In this document: positions 28,810 through 37,205 of the stretch, in pieces | Numbering within the stretch: the first letter of the stretch is position 1 | Layout of the letters: each line of letters opens with the position of its first letter | Assembly (NCBI RefSeq): GCF_000235425.2 | Contig: NZ_KI912267.1 | Coordinates: forward strand, 482,415-546,414 | Direction of reading: 5' to 3' | Length of the DNA: 64,000 nt | Source of the DNA: Pseudofrankia saprophytica | GTDB lineage: Bacteria; Actinomycetota; Actinomycetes; Frankiales; Frankiaceae | Position numbers and translations under genes: made by a program | The notes under the pieces: generated by a model | Told to the model about the DNA's origin: nothing | The model's database searches: none | Seen by the model: only the letters and a program-made list of their open reading frames with translations

Positions 28810-30315
28810 GTGCCCGAGCCGGTGGTGGTCGCGATCGACCAGGGGACGACCGGCACGACGGTCTGCGTCCTCGACCGGGACGCCCACGTCGTGGGCCGGG
28901 CGCACGCCGAGGTCGCCGTGTCCTACCCGCGCCCGGGCTGGGTCGAGCAGGACCCGGAGAAGCTCTGGCGCGGCGTCGTCGACACCGTGGCGGCCGCGCT
29001 CACGGCGGCCGGGCGCCGCGCCGCCGACATCGCGGCCGTCGGCATCACCAACCAGCGCGAGACCGCCGTCCTGTGGGACCGGCGGACCGGTCAACCCGTC
29101 CACCCGGCGATCGTCTGGCAGGACCGGCGGACCGCCGCCGCCTGCGAACGGCTCGCCGCCGACGGGCACGGCCCGGCCGTCGCCGAGCGCACCGGCCTGG
29201 TGCTCGATCCCTACTTCTCCGGCACCAAGATCGCCTGGATCCTGGACTCCGACCCGGAGCTGCGCCGCCGCGCCGGGCGCGGCGAGCTGGCCTTCGGCAC
29301 CGTCGACACGTGGCTTGCCTGGCGGCTCACCGGCGGGCGGACGCACGTCACCGACGTCACCAACGCCTCCCGCACGATGCTGCTCGACCTGGCGTCGGCC
29401 AGCTGGTCGGTGCCGATGGCCGAGCTGCTCGATATCCCGATGGAGCTGCTCGCCGAGGTGCGTCCCAGCTCCGAGGTGTACGCCGAGACCGACCCGGCCG
29501 CGTTCCTGGGGGTGGCGGTGCCGGTCGCCGCGGCGATCGGCGACCAGCAGGCCGCGCTGTTCGCGCAGGCCTGCGTCCAGGTGGGGCAGGCCAAGAACAC
29601 CTACGGGACCGGCTCGTTCGTCCTGCTCAACACCGGCCCGACGCCGCCGCCCCCGAGCGCGCGGGGCGCGCTGCTGCGCACCGTCGCTTTCCAGCTGGCC
29701 GGCGAGCCGGTGCACTACGCGTTCGAGGGGGCCGTACTCGCGACCGGCGCCGCGGTGCAGTGGCTGCGCGACGGGCTGGGCGTGATCGGCTCGGCGGCCG
29801 AGACGGCCGAGCTCGCCGCGTCCCTGACCGGCAACGACGGCGTCTACTTCGTCCCGGCGCTGGCCGGCCTCGGCGCGCCGCACTGGGACGCCCGGGCGCG
29901 CGGCACCCTCGTCGGGCTCACCCGCGGCACGGGCCGGGCGCACCTGGCCCGCGCGGTGCTGGAGTCGATCGCCTACCGCACCCGGGACATCGCCGCGGCG
30001 ATGGGGGCCGCCGGCACGCCCGTCACCGAGCTGCGCGCCGACGGCGGCGCGGCCGCCAACCCGTGGCTCATGCAGTTCCAGGCCGACATCCTCGGCGTCC
30101 CGGTCGACGTGCCGGACAACCTGGAGACCACCGCGCTCGGCTCCGGCTACCTCGCCGGCCTCGCGACCGGCTTCTTCCCCGACCGCGCCGCCCTCGCCGC
30201 GCTGCGCCGCACCGCCGTCCGCTACGAGCCACGGCTGGCCGCCACCGAGCGCGACCGCCTCTACGCCGACTGGCTGCGCGCCCTCGACCGCTCCCTGGAC
30301 TGGTCTCGCGACTGA
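28810..30315 (+). CDS. glpK: Glycerol kinase
   Basis: Phosphorylates glycerol with ATP to glycerol 3-phosphate in the cytosol. The 501-residue length is standard. FGGY-kinase blocks are clear: VVAIDQGTTGTTVCVLD at the N-terminus, AVGITNQRETAVLWDRRTG, IVWQDRRTA, the metal/substrate loop FSGTKIAWILD, AIGDQQAALFAQACV, NTYGTGSFVLLNTG and RADGGAAANPWLMQFQADIL. The GTG start is preceded by a -10-like TAGCAT at 6 nt, and no ribosome binding site is present. It stands alone, with no glpF or glpD beside it. Confidence 0.95.
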   Translation: MPEPVVVAIDQGTTGTTVCVLDRDAHVVGRAHAEVAVSYPRPGWVEQDPEKLWRGVVDTVAAALTAAGRRAADIAAVGITNQRETAVLWDRRTGQPVHPAIVWQDRRTAAACERLAADGHGPAVAERTGLVLDPYFSGTKIAWILDSDPELRRRAGRGELAFGTVDTWLAWRLTGGRTHVTDVTNASRTMLLDLASASWSVPMAELLDIPMELLAEVRPSSEVYAETDPAAFLGVAVPVAAAIGDQQAALFAQACVQVGQAKNTYGTGSFVLLNTGPTPPPPSARGALLRTVAFQLAGEPVHYAFEGAVLATGAAVQWLRDGLGVIGSAAETAELAASLTGNDGVYFVPALAGLGAPHWDARARGTLVGLTRGTGRAHLARAVLESIAYRTRDIAAAMGAAGTPVTELRADGGAAANPWLMQFQADILGVPVDVPDNLETTALGSGYLAGLATGFFPDRAALAALRRTAVRYEPRLAATERDRLYADWLRALDRSLDWSRD

Positions 30316-30491
30316 CGGATCGACCAGACGGGCCCCGCCGGGGCCAGCCGTCGGCGGGCGGCCACGAAGGCCGCCCGGACGGGCCATCACCGTTTCGCAT
30401 CGATCAGGGTGACCTTTCCCGACATATCGGATATTTGGCGCGCAGGGCAACGAACAGACCACACAATCGGGCTGGCGAATCCCGGCGAATC

Positions 30492-30526
30492 TACTGTCTG
30501 CGAAACCGAACCATGACAGTCTGTCA
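30492..30526 (+). promoter_or_regulatory. Promoter and BldD-box-like operator
   Basis: TACTGT at 30492-30497 is a TANNNT -10 candidate. At 30514-30526 lies the perfect inverted repeat TGACA-GTC-TGTCA. It fits the TNAC-N5-GTNA arrangement I recall for BldD sites and would overlap the early transcribed region of the BldD-family gene just downstream, which suggests self-repression. Confidence 0.5.
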
Positions 30527-30575
30527 CGGGGGCGGTTGGCGCTCCCGTTCGCCCCCTGTCCCCCGGACGGAGACC

Positions 30576-31160
30576 GTGACCGACACGGACTACGCCGTCG
30601 AGCTCGGCCGGCGCCTGCGCGCGGTCCGTAACCGGCGTGGCATGTCGCTACTCGACGTGCAGGAGATCACCGCCGGCCGATGGACCGCCGGCACCCTCGG
30701 CGCCTACGAGCGCGGCAGCCGAGTCATGCGGGTGCACCGGCTCGTCGAGCTCGCCGAGCTGTACGACGTGCCCGCGACCCTGCTCGTCCCACCGACCACC
30801 GACCACCGCGAGACCGACGGCCTGCCGCCGCTGGTGATCGACCTGCGCCGGCTGCGCAAGCTGCCGCCGACCCGCACCGGCCCGCTGCGGCGCTGGATCG
30901 CGATCGTGCAGGTGCTGCGCTCGGAGAACGCCCGCGACGTGCTCCGGCTGCGCCGCTCCGACCTGACGTCGCTCTCGCGCCTCTACTCGACCACCCCCGA
31001 GCTGCTCTACGAGCGGCTCGTCGCCTGGGGCGCGCTCGTCGACCCGGGCACCGAGACATCGGCCGGCGCCGGTGACGGACGACGCCGGCCGGGCGTCGGC
31101 GTGGACCGGCCACGGGCAGGCGGCCCCTCGGCGCCCCCTCGGCAGGGGCCGCGCCGCTGA
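30576..31160 (+). CDS. BldD-family transcriptional regulator
   Basis: 194 residues, collinear with Streptomyces BldD. An N-terminal XRE-type helix-turn-helix (YAVELGRRLRAVRNRRGMSL ... GAYERGSRVMRVHRLVELA) is followed by the BldD C-terminal domain (LVIDLRRLRKLP ... LYERLVAWGAL). A Gly/Pro/Arg-rich tail of ~35 residues is extra. BldD dimers are glued by tetrameric c-di-GMP through RxD-x8-RxxD. Here the motif is RSE (115-117), eight residues, then RRSD (126-129): the first Asp is Glu. Overall similarity looks more like a paralogue than the main BldD. GTG start. A hairpin terminator follows directly. Confidence 0.8.
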   Translation: MTDTDYAVELGRRLRAVRNRRGMSLLDVQEITAGRWTAGTLGAYERGSRVMRVHRLVELAELYDVPATLLVPPTTDHRETDGLPPLVIDLRRLRKLPPTRTGPLRRWIAIVQVLRSENARDVLRLRRSDLTSLSRLYSTTPELLYERLVAWGALVDPGTETSAGAGDGRRRPGVGVDRPRAGGPSAPPRQGPRR

Positions 31161-31191
31161 CCCCCGGCCCGTGCCCCGCGCGGGCCGGGGG
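31161..31191 (+). terminator. Terminator after the BldD-family gene
   Basis: CCCCCGGCCCG (31161-31171) pairs with CGGGCCGGGGG (31181-31191), an 11-bp stem beginning at the base after the stop codon. Confidence 0.7.
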
Positions 31192-31233
31192 CCAGCCGGC
31201 GGATCATGCGCAAGGGTGCCGGCGGGGGCACCG

Positions 31234-31239
31234 TAGGAT
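31234..31239 (+). promoter_or_regulatory. -10 element of the ABC-2 ATPase gene (leaderless)
   Basis: TAGGAT, 6 nt before the GTG start, predicts a leaderless transcript. No ribosome binding site is present. Confidence 0.5.
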
Positions 31240-31245
31240 CGGCGC

Positions 31246-32169
31246 GTGGGCGAGATCCTGGCTGTCGAAGTCGTCGACCTCGTCAAGTCGTACGGGCGGG
31301 CCCGCGCGGTGGACGGCCTGTCGTTCGAGGTGCCGGCCGGGAGGGTGACCGCCCTGCTCGGGCCGAACGGCGCGGGCAAGACGACGACGGTCGAGATCTG
31401 CGAGGGGTTCCGGCGCGCCGACACCGGCACGGTCCGGGTCCTCGGCGCCGACCCGCGGGACGCCCGGCTGCGCCCCCGGGTCGGGGTGATGCTCCAGGCC
31501 GGCGGGATGTACCCGGGTGCCCGGGCCGACGAGATGCTGCGGCTCGTCGCCGCGCACCACGCCCATCCGCTCGACCCGGACGCGCTGCTCGCCAGGGTGG
31601 GCCTGGTCGGGGCCCCGGCCCGCACACCGTTCCGGCGGCTGTCCGGCGGCCAGAAGCAGCTGCTCTCGCTGGCGATGGCCGTGGTCGGGCGACCCGAGCT
31701 GGTGTTCCTCGACGAGCCGACGGCGGGCCTCGACGTGCGAGCCCGCCATGACACCTGGGACCTGGTCGAACAGCTGCGCGCCGCCGGGGTGACGGTCGTC
31801 CTCACCACGCACGCGATGGACGAGGCGGAGAAGCTCGCCGACCAGGTCGTGATCATCAATCGCGGTCGGGTGGTCGCGGCCGGCGCCCCGGTCGAGCTGA
31901 AGGGCGGCGGCGCCGACGGCGAGCTGCGGTTCCGCGCGCCGGGCCGGCTCGACCTCGACCAGCTGCTCACCGCGCTGCCGGTCGGCTCGCGCGCCGTCGA
32001 GCGCGCCGGCGGGCACTACATCGTCAGTGGCACCGTCGACGCCGCGTTCGTCGCCGCGGTCATGGCCTGGTGCGCGAACAACGGCGTGCCGGCGACCGAC
32101 GTGCGCGTCGAGCAGCGCAGCCTGGAGGACGTCTTCGTGGACCTGACCGGCTCGGAGCTGACCCCGTGA
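31246..32169 (+). CDS. ABC-2 transporter ATP-binding protein
   Basis: A 307-residue ATPase subunit of an ABC-2 type exporter. Walker A is GPNGAGKTTT near residue 42, the signature LSGGQKQLL near 130, and Walker B LVFLDEPTAGLDVRAR near 155. The C-terminal ~100 residues form the extra domain common in drug/daunorubicin-type ATPases. Its stop overlaps the permease start (GTGA). In other actinobacteria an equivalent ATPase/permease pair sits between the suf genes and ctaA, as here. The substrate is unknown; a link to cytochrome or heme assembly is only suggested by position. Confidence 0.9.
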   Translation: MGEILAVEVVDLVKSYGRARAVDGLSFEVPAGRVTALLGPNGAGKTTTVEICEGFRRADTGTVRVLGADPRDARLRPRVGVMLQAGGMYPGARADEMLRLVAAHHAHPLDPDALLARVGLVGAPARTPFRRLSGGQKQLLSLAMAVVGRPELVFLDEPTAGLDVRARHDTWDLVEQLRAAGVTVVLTTHAMDEAEKLADQVVIINRGRVVAAGAPVELKGGGADGELRFRAPGRLDLDQLLTALPVGSRAVERAGGHYIVSGTVDAAFVAAVMAWCANNGVPATDVRVEQRSLEDVFVDLTGSELTP

Positions 32170-33005
32170 GCGCGGCCGACCCGGTGGGAACCCTGGCCCC
32201 GGCCGAGGCGCCAGCCCCCGTCCGCGCCCCGCTGGACCTGCGGCCCGCGCCCGGCGCCGCCCGGTGGCCCCGGATGCTCGGCGCGCAGACCCGGATGGAG
32301 CTGACCCTCAACCTGCGCCACGGCGAGTCCGTGCTGCTCACCCTGATCATCCCGATCGGGCTGCTGCTGTTCTTCTCCGCCGTCGACGTCCTGCCGTCCG
32401 ACGGCCGTGACTCGGTCGACTTCCTGGTGCCCGGGGTACTCGCCCTCGCGGTGATGTCAGCCGCATTCACCGGGCAGGCGATCTCCACCGGGTTCGAACG
32501 CCGCTACGGCGTGCTCAAACGGCTCGGCGCGACCCCGCTGCCCCGCTGGGTGCTGCTCGCCGGCAAGACACTCGCGGTACTCGCGATCGAGGTCCTGCAG
32601 GTGGTGCTGCTCGTCGCGGTCGGGCTCGCGCTCGGCTGGGAGCCGCGGCTGCCCGGGACCGCCGCCGGCATCGGCTGGCTGGCGGTGCTGCTGGTCCTCG
32701 GCACGACCGCGTTCAGCGGCCTGGGCCTGCTCATGGCGGGCACGCTGCGCGCCGAGGCGACCCTGGCCGCGGCCAACGGCGTCTACCTGCTGCTGCTGCT
32801 CGTCGGCGGGGTGGTGTTCCCGCTGTCGGAGCTGCCAGGCTGGCTGCGCGCCCTGGCCGAGGGCCTGCCGACGGCGGCCCTGTCCGAGGGCGTAAGGGCC
32901 GTGCTGGCCGACGCCGCGTCCCCGGGGGCGGGGCCGATCATCGTCCTGGTGTGCTGGGCTGTCGCCTCCGTGGCACTGGCGGCGCGCACCTTCCGCTGGG
33001 AATGA
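32166..33005 (+). CDS. ABC-2 transporter permease
   Basis: 279 residues, six predicted transmembrane helices after a Pro/Ala-rich N-terminal tail (SVLLTLIIPIGLLLFFSAVD; VLAIEVLQVVLLVAVGLALG; YLLLLLVGGVVFPLS). The cytoplasmic loop GFERRYGVLKRLGATPLPR is a typical ABC-2 coupling region. The GTG start overlaps the ATPase stop by 4 bp, so the two make one transporter. ctaA starts 63 bp downstream but has its own predicted promoter. Confidence 0.9.
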   Translation: MSAADPVGTLAPAEAPAPVRAPLDLRPAPGAARWPRMLGAQTRMELTLNLRHGESVLLTLIIPIGLLLFFSAVDVLPSDGRDSVDFLVPGVLALAVMSAAFTGQAISTGFERRYGVLKRLGATPLPRWVLLAGKTLAVLAIEVLQVVLLVAVGLALGWEPRLPGTAAGIGWLAVLLVLGTTAFSGLGLLMAGTLRAEATLAAANGVYLLLLLVGGVVFPLSELPGWLRALAEGLPTAALSEGVRAVLADAASPGAGPIIVLVCWAVASVALAARTFRWE

Positions 33006-33055
33006 CCGCCCCGGCCGGGTGTCCCGCCTGGGCCGGGTGTCCCGCGACCGAGACG

Positions 33056-33061
33056 TAGGAT
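33056..33061 (+). promoter_or_regulatory. -10 element of ctaA (leaderless)
   Basis: TAGGAT lies 7 nt before the ATG at 33069, which argues for a leaderless mRNA and for that ATG over one 9 bp upstream. Confidence 0.5.
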
Positions 33062-33068
33062 GGCCGCG

Positions 33069-34109
33069 ATGTCTTCTACAGCCCGTCGAAGCAATCCGGT
33101 GGCGACCCTCTGGGACCGGCTGCCGGTGGTGAGCCCGAGGGTGTTCCGGGTCCTCACGCTGATCAGCCTGGTGTTCCTCGGGCTGATCGTGGTCACCGGC
33201 GGCGCGGTCCGGCTGACCGGCTCGGGGCTCGGCTGCCCGACCTGGCCGCAGTGCGGCGACGGCTCGTTCACGCCGCACAGCCAGTACGCGCTGCACGGGG
33301 CGGTCGAGTTCGGCAACCGCATGGTCAGCATCCTGATGGGCGTGTTCATGCTGGTCACGCCGCTGGCGGCGCTGCGGTTGGCGGACCGGCGGCGGCGGCG
33401 CGACCTGGTGTGGCTGTCGCTCGGGCTGTGGGCCGGCTTCGTCGGTCAGGCCGTGCTCGGCGGGATCACCGTGCTCACCGACCTGCACCCGGCGACCGTC
33501 GCCGCGCACTTCCTGCTCTCGATGCTGCTGCTCGTCGACGGCGTGGTGCTCTACCGCCGGGCGAGGCAGGGCGCGGGCCCCGTCACCGTCTCCGTCCGCC
33601 GCGAGCTGCTCTGGCTCGCCCGGGTCCTGGTCATCGTGGCCGCTGGGGTTCTCGTCCTCGGGACCGTCGTCACCGGCACCGGGCCGCACAGCGGCGACGA
33701 CGAGAAGGCCAAGCGGTTCGGCTTCGACATCGTCAACGTCGCGCAGCTGCACGCGGACAGCGCGATGCTGGTCACCGGCCTCGCCGTCGCGATGGTCTTC
33801 GCCGTCCGGATCGCGCGGGCCTCCCCGGAGGCCCGCCGCTGGGCCGACGTGCTGGTGGTGACGATCGTCGCCCAGGCCGCCGTCGGCTTCACCCAGTACT
33901 TCCTCGGCATCCCCGCCGGCCTGGTCGCCCTCCACGTAGCCGGCGCCACCCTGATGTGGATCGCTGCCCTCCGCCTCTGGCTGGCCCTCCCCGACCGGCC
34001 GGCACTCCCCCAGGCCCCGGAGTTGGACGCCCAGGCCGTCGCTGACGCTCCGGATGATGACGATGAGGCCAGGCTTCAGCCGGCCGCGCCGGTCACGACA
34101 GGCGCATAG
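33069..34109 (+). CDS. ctaA: Heme A synthase (COX15/CtaA)
   Basis: Oxidises heme O to heme A for the aa3-type cytochrome oxidase; integral in the cytoplasmic membrane. 346 residues with eight hydrophobic segments. Conserved parts: VVTGGAVRLTGSGLGCPTWP with its Cys, LHGAVEFGNRM, LHPATVAAHFLLSMLLL, AQLHADSAML and ALHVAGATLM. The His residues in the last four are the expected heme ligands. It sits opposite ctaB, which makes its substrate; the two are convergent. Its 3' end lies in a 17-bp tandem repeat. The C-terminal tail is acidic and variable. Confidence 0.93.
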   Translation: MSSTARRSNPVATLWDRLPVVSPRVFRVLTLISLVFLGLIVVTGGAVRLTGSGLGCPTWPQCGDGSFTPHSQYALHGAVEFGNRMVSILMGVFMLVTPLAALRLADRRRRRDLVWLSLGLWAGFVGQAVLGGITVLTDLHPATVAAHFLLSMLLLVDGVVLYRRARQGAGPVTVSVRRELLWLARVLVIVAAGVLVLGTVVTGTGPHSGDDEKAKRFGFDIVNVAQLHADSAMLVTGLAVAMVFAVRIARASPEARRWADVLVVTIVAQAAVGFTQYFLGIPAGLVALHVAGATLMWIAALRLWLALPDRPALPQAPELDAQAVADAPDDDDEARLQPAAPVTTGA

Positions 34110-34183
34110 GCACGGCAGGTGCACAGGCACTACAGGCGCACAGGCACTACAGACCCATAGGCACGGCAGGCGCACAGGGCCGA
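34099..34183 (+). repeat. Five tandem 17-bp repeats after ctaA
   Basis: Five consecutive 17-bp units, of which CAGGCGCACAGGCACTA (34133-34149) is representative. The first overlaps the ctaA stop codon and the rest fill the intergenic space. The units are imperfect but in exact 17-bp phase. Confidence 0.8.
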
Positions 34184-34402
34184 CGGTTCGACTTGCTCCG
34201 ACTCGGGAGAGCACTCCTGGTGCAGGTAAGCCGCAGCTATGTCTCGACGTTCACGGCTGCCCGCTCGCGCTCCAGGCGGCCGGCGAACTCTCTGAGCAGC
34301 TGACTGGCGCCGATCCCCGGCCTACAGCCGAGCTCCGATCCCAGCCTCAGCCTCAGCCTGACGAATCCTTGGGCACTCTCGGACCCGCGATGGTCCCGCC
34401 GC

Positions 34403-35365
34403 CTAGACCAGCGGGCTGACGGCCACCGCGAGGAAGAGGATGGTCAGGTACGTGATGCTGTAGTGGAACAGGCGCATCGGGCGGGCGGGCTCGCCGCGGG
34501 CCACCCGGCGGACGAGCCGGTGGGCCTCCAGCAGGAACCAGGCGCCGACGACGACCGCGACGGCCAGGTAGACCAGCCCCGCGTCGGCGACCGGGTACAG
34601 CACGAGCGACGTCGCGACCATCACGTACGAGTAGATCAGGATCTTGCGGGCGACCTCGCGCAGCGGCGCCACGACCGGCAGCATCGGCACGCCGGCCGCC
34701 GCGTAGTCGTCCTTGAACTTGATGGCCAGCGCCCAGAAGTGCGGCGGCGTCCAGAAGAACACGACGCCGAACAGCACGACCGCGCCCCACCCGACCGTGC
34801 CGGTCACCGCGGACCAGCCGATGAGCACCGGGAAGCAGCCGGCCGCGCCGCCGATGACGATGTTCGACGGGGTCCGCCGCTTCAGCCCCAGCGTGTAGAC
34901 GAACACGTAGAAGGCGATCGCGCCGTCGGCGAGCAGCGCCGACGGCCAGTTGACCAGCAGCCCGAACAGCAGCGTGGACACGACGCCGAGCACGATGCCG
35001 AACCACAGCGCCTCGACCGGGGTGACGGTCGCCCTGACCAGCGGGCGGCGCTTGGTCCGTGCCATGAGCTCGTCGATGTCGCGGTCGACGTAGCAGTTGA
35101 TGGTGTTCGCGCTGCCGGCGGAGAGCGTGCCGGCCACCAGTGTCACCGCGATCAGCCACAGCGACGGCAGGCCACGGTCCGCGAGGATCATCACCGGGAT
35201 CGTGGTGATGAGCAGCAGCTCGATGATGCGCGGCTTGGTGAGCGCGATGTACGCCCGCGCCTTGGCCAGAGCGAACGCAAGGCGGCCGGTCGCGCCGGCC
35301 GGTACCTGGGAGCCGGCGGTCGCCGTACCCGGTGCGGCGGTGACGGGCTCCGAAATGGTCGACAT
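34403..35365 (-). CDS. ctaB: Protoheme IX farnesyltransferase
   Basis: Adds a farnesyl group to protoheme to make heme O, the substrate of CtaA; a polytopic enzyme of the UbiA prenyltransferase superfamily. 320 residues, about nine helices. The two Asp-rich motifs are [20 protein letters not shown] and [34 protein letters not shown] marks the N-terminal region. I chose ATG 35365 because GAGG lies 8 nt before it; GTG 35422 would add 19 residues. It is transcribed towards ctaA, and divergent from tal. The transketolase gene often found next to it is absent. Confidence 0.93.
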   Translation of the reverse strand: MSTISEPVTAAPGTATAGSQVPAGATGRLAFALAKARAYIALTKPRIIELLLITTIPVMILADRGLPSLWLIAVTLVAGTLSAGSANTINCYVDRDIDELMARTKRRPLVRATVTPVEALWFGIVLGVVSTLLFGLLVNWPSALLADGAIAFYVFVYTLGLKRRTPSNIVIGGAAGCFPVLIGWSAVTGTVGWGAVVLFGVVFFWTPPHFWALAIKFKDDYAAAGVPMLPVVAPLREVARKILIYSYVMVATSLVLYPVADAGLVYLAVAVVVGAWFLLEAHRLVRRVARGEPARPMRLFHYSITYLTILFLAVAVSPLV

Positions 35366-35925
35366 GTCGGCTACCTCGACGGCGTCCGCGATCGCCGGCG
35401 TCTGGGTGGAAGCTGTGGTCACGGTGCCCGTCTGGCCACCCGCGGCGGTTGCCCGATGGACGCCGGAACCGGCCACGCGCGGGCGCGGCACGGGCTGCCG
35501 GCGGCGCAGGGCTGCCAGGGTGGACAGAGCGACCTCGCGTTCTCACCCCAGGAGCGGGGCGGCACCGTTTGCGCCCGCCTGGGCGGGTCGAGTTCTACGT
35601 CGCGTCGGAGTCTAACCGCCCGCGGGACGCGCGGGCATGCCGGCCGGGCGGCCGACGTTCTCCGCAAGGCGAGCAACCGTTGCCCGAGCGGTGAGATCTC
35701 CAGCTGTTCATGTGGGCACCCTGTTCACGAGCGTGACCTCGGCGGGCACACTAGGCCACAGGAGGTCCGCGCACCCGGGCCCGAAACGGCTGGAGGACGT
35801 GGCCAGGGCCACGGGCCGGCCGTGGGGGCGACCGTCCAAACCGGCGGCGGTTGCGCGGATGAGCTATGCATCACCGGGTAGGGAGCCGCTGTGCACGGCG
35901 TCTCCGCTGAGAGGATCTACCGACC
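35366..35925. other. Divergent intergenic region, ctaB / tal
   Basis: 560 bp with no recognisable gene. TAGACT at 35610-35615 on the minus strand is a -10 candidate for ctaB with a long leader. A weak hairpin (CCCGCG/CGCGGG) lies nearby. In many actinobacteria the transketolase gene occupies this place; nothing like it is present. Confidence 0.5.
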
Positions 35926-37029
35926 ATGACCAACCCGCTCTCCGACCTCTCCGCCGCCGGAGTGGCGGTCTGGCTGGACGACATCAGCCGTGACCGGCTT
36001 CTCAGCGGCAACCTCGCCGACCTGGCCAGCACTCACAGCGTCGTCGGCGTCACCACTAACCCGAGCATCTTCCAAAAGGCGATCACGTCCAGCAAGGCGT
36101 ATGCCGAGCAGCTGCACGACCTCGCCGTCCGCGGCGTCGACGTGGGCGAGGCCATTCGCCTCATCACCACCGCCGACGTGCGGTCCGCCTGCGACATCCT
36201 GCGTCCCGCCTACGACGCCAGCGGAGGCGTCGACGGGCGGGTGTCCATCGAGGTCGACCCGCGCCTGGCGCACCTGACCGAACGGACCCTGGCCGAGGCC
36301 CGTTCGCTGTGGTGGATGGTCGACCGGCCGAACCTGTTCATCAAGATCCCGGCCACCGTGGAGGGCCTGCCGGCGATCACGGCCACGCTGGCGGCCGGGA
36401 TCAGTGTCAACGTCACACTGATCTTCGGGCTGGACCGCTACGACGCGGTGATGGACGCCTTCATGAGCGGCGTCGAGCAGGCGATCGCGAACGGTGTCGA
36501 CGTCTCGGATCTGCAGTCGGTCGCCTCCTTCTTCGTCAGCCGCGTCGACTCCGAGGTCGACAAGCGGCTCGAGAAGATCGGCACCCCGGAGGCGAAGGCG
36601 CTGCGCGCCAAGGCGGCCATCGCCAATGCCCGGCTGGCCTACGAGCGCTACGAGAAGGCGTTCGGCACCGAGCGGTGGGCGGCGCTCGCCGCCGCCGGCG
36701 CGAGCCCACAGCGGCCGTTGTGGGCGTCGACATCGACGAAGGACCCCACGCTGCCGGACACCCTCTACGTGCGCGAGCTGATCGCGCCGGGGACCGTGAA
36801 CACGATGCCGGAGGCGACGCTGCTGGCGTTCGGCGACCACGGCGACGTGCCCGGCGAGACGATCCGGCCGCTCTACGCCGACGCGCACGCGACGATGGCG
36901 GCCCTCGGAGGCGTCGGGGTCGACGTGGACGACGTGGTCGAGGTCCTCGAGCGGGAGGGCGTCTCCAAGTTCGAGGACTCCTGGAACCAGCTGCTCGACG
37001 CGGTCCGCGGGCAGCTCGAGGCGCACTGA
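35926..37029 (+). CDS. tal: Transaldolase
   Basis: Transfers a dihydroxyacetone unit between sugar phosphates in the non-oxidative pentose phosphate pathway. 367 residues, the longer actinobacterial type. Blocks: [26 protein letters not shown], the Schiff-base lysine in [16 protein letters not shown], and [20 protein letters not shown] lies 8 nt before the ATG. It heads the tal-zwf-opcA-pgl block, but a hairpin and a repeat array separate it from zwf, so it may be a separate transcript. Confidence 0.96.
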   Translation: MTNPLSDLSAAGVAVWLDDISRDRLLSGNLADLASTHSVVGVTTNPSIFQKAITSSKAYAEQLHDLAVRGVDVGEAIRLITTADVRSACDILRPAYDASGGVDGRVSIEVDPRLAHLTERTLAEARSLWWMVDRPNLFIKIPATVEGLPAITATLAAGISVNVTLIFGLDRYDAVMDAFMSGVEQAIANGVDVSDLQSVASFFVSRVDSEVDKRLEKIGTPEAKALRAKAAIANARLAYERYEKAFGTERWAALAAAGASPQRPLWASTSTKDPTLPDTLYVRELIAPGTVNTMPEATLLAFGDHGDVPGETIRPLYADAHATMAALGGVGVDVDDVVEVLEREGVSKFEDSWNQLLDAVRGQLEAH

Positions 37030-37039
37030 CCGGCCGCCG

Positions 37040-37070
37040 CCGGGCCGGCGAGGGCGACCCGCCGGCCCGG
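37040..37070 (+). terminator. Hairpin between tal and zwf
   Basis: CCGGGCCGGCG (37040-37050) pairs with 37060-37070 around a 9-nt loop, 10 bp past the tal stop. It is an 11-bp G+C stem with no T-tract. Confidence 0.6.
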
Positions 37071-37080
37071 CCGGACCGGT

Positions 37081-37155
37081 CGAAGCACCCACGGCCGAAG
37101 CACACAGAGCCGAAGCACACAGCGTCAAAGCGCACAGAGCCGAAGCACACAGAGC
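37081..37155 (+). repeat. Five tandem 15-bp repeats upstream of zwf
   Basis: Five 15-bp units in exact phase, with CGAAGCACACAGAGC present twice unchanged (37096-37110 and 37141-37155). The array lies about 50 bp before the zwf start, in a frame that is open but not, I think, translated. Confidence 0.85.
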
Positions 37156-37205
37156 CGCCAGACCCAGGCAACCTACTCAGCCAGCACAGACAGGGGGAAT
37201 CGCAG

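Noticed and set aside
29073-30575. Frame extending from the BldD-family gene back through glpK
   Set aside because: glpK is certain in another frame; the extension is Arg/Pro-rich. The BldD-type N-terminus is reached at GTG 30576.
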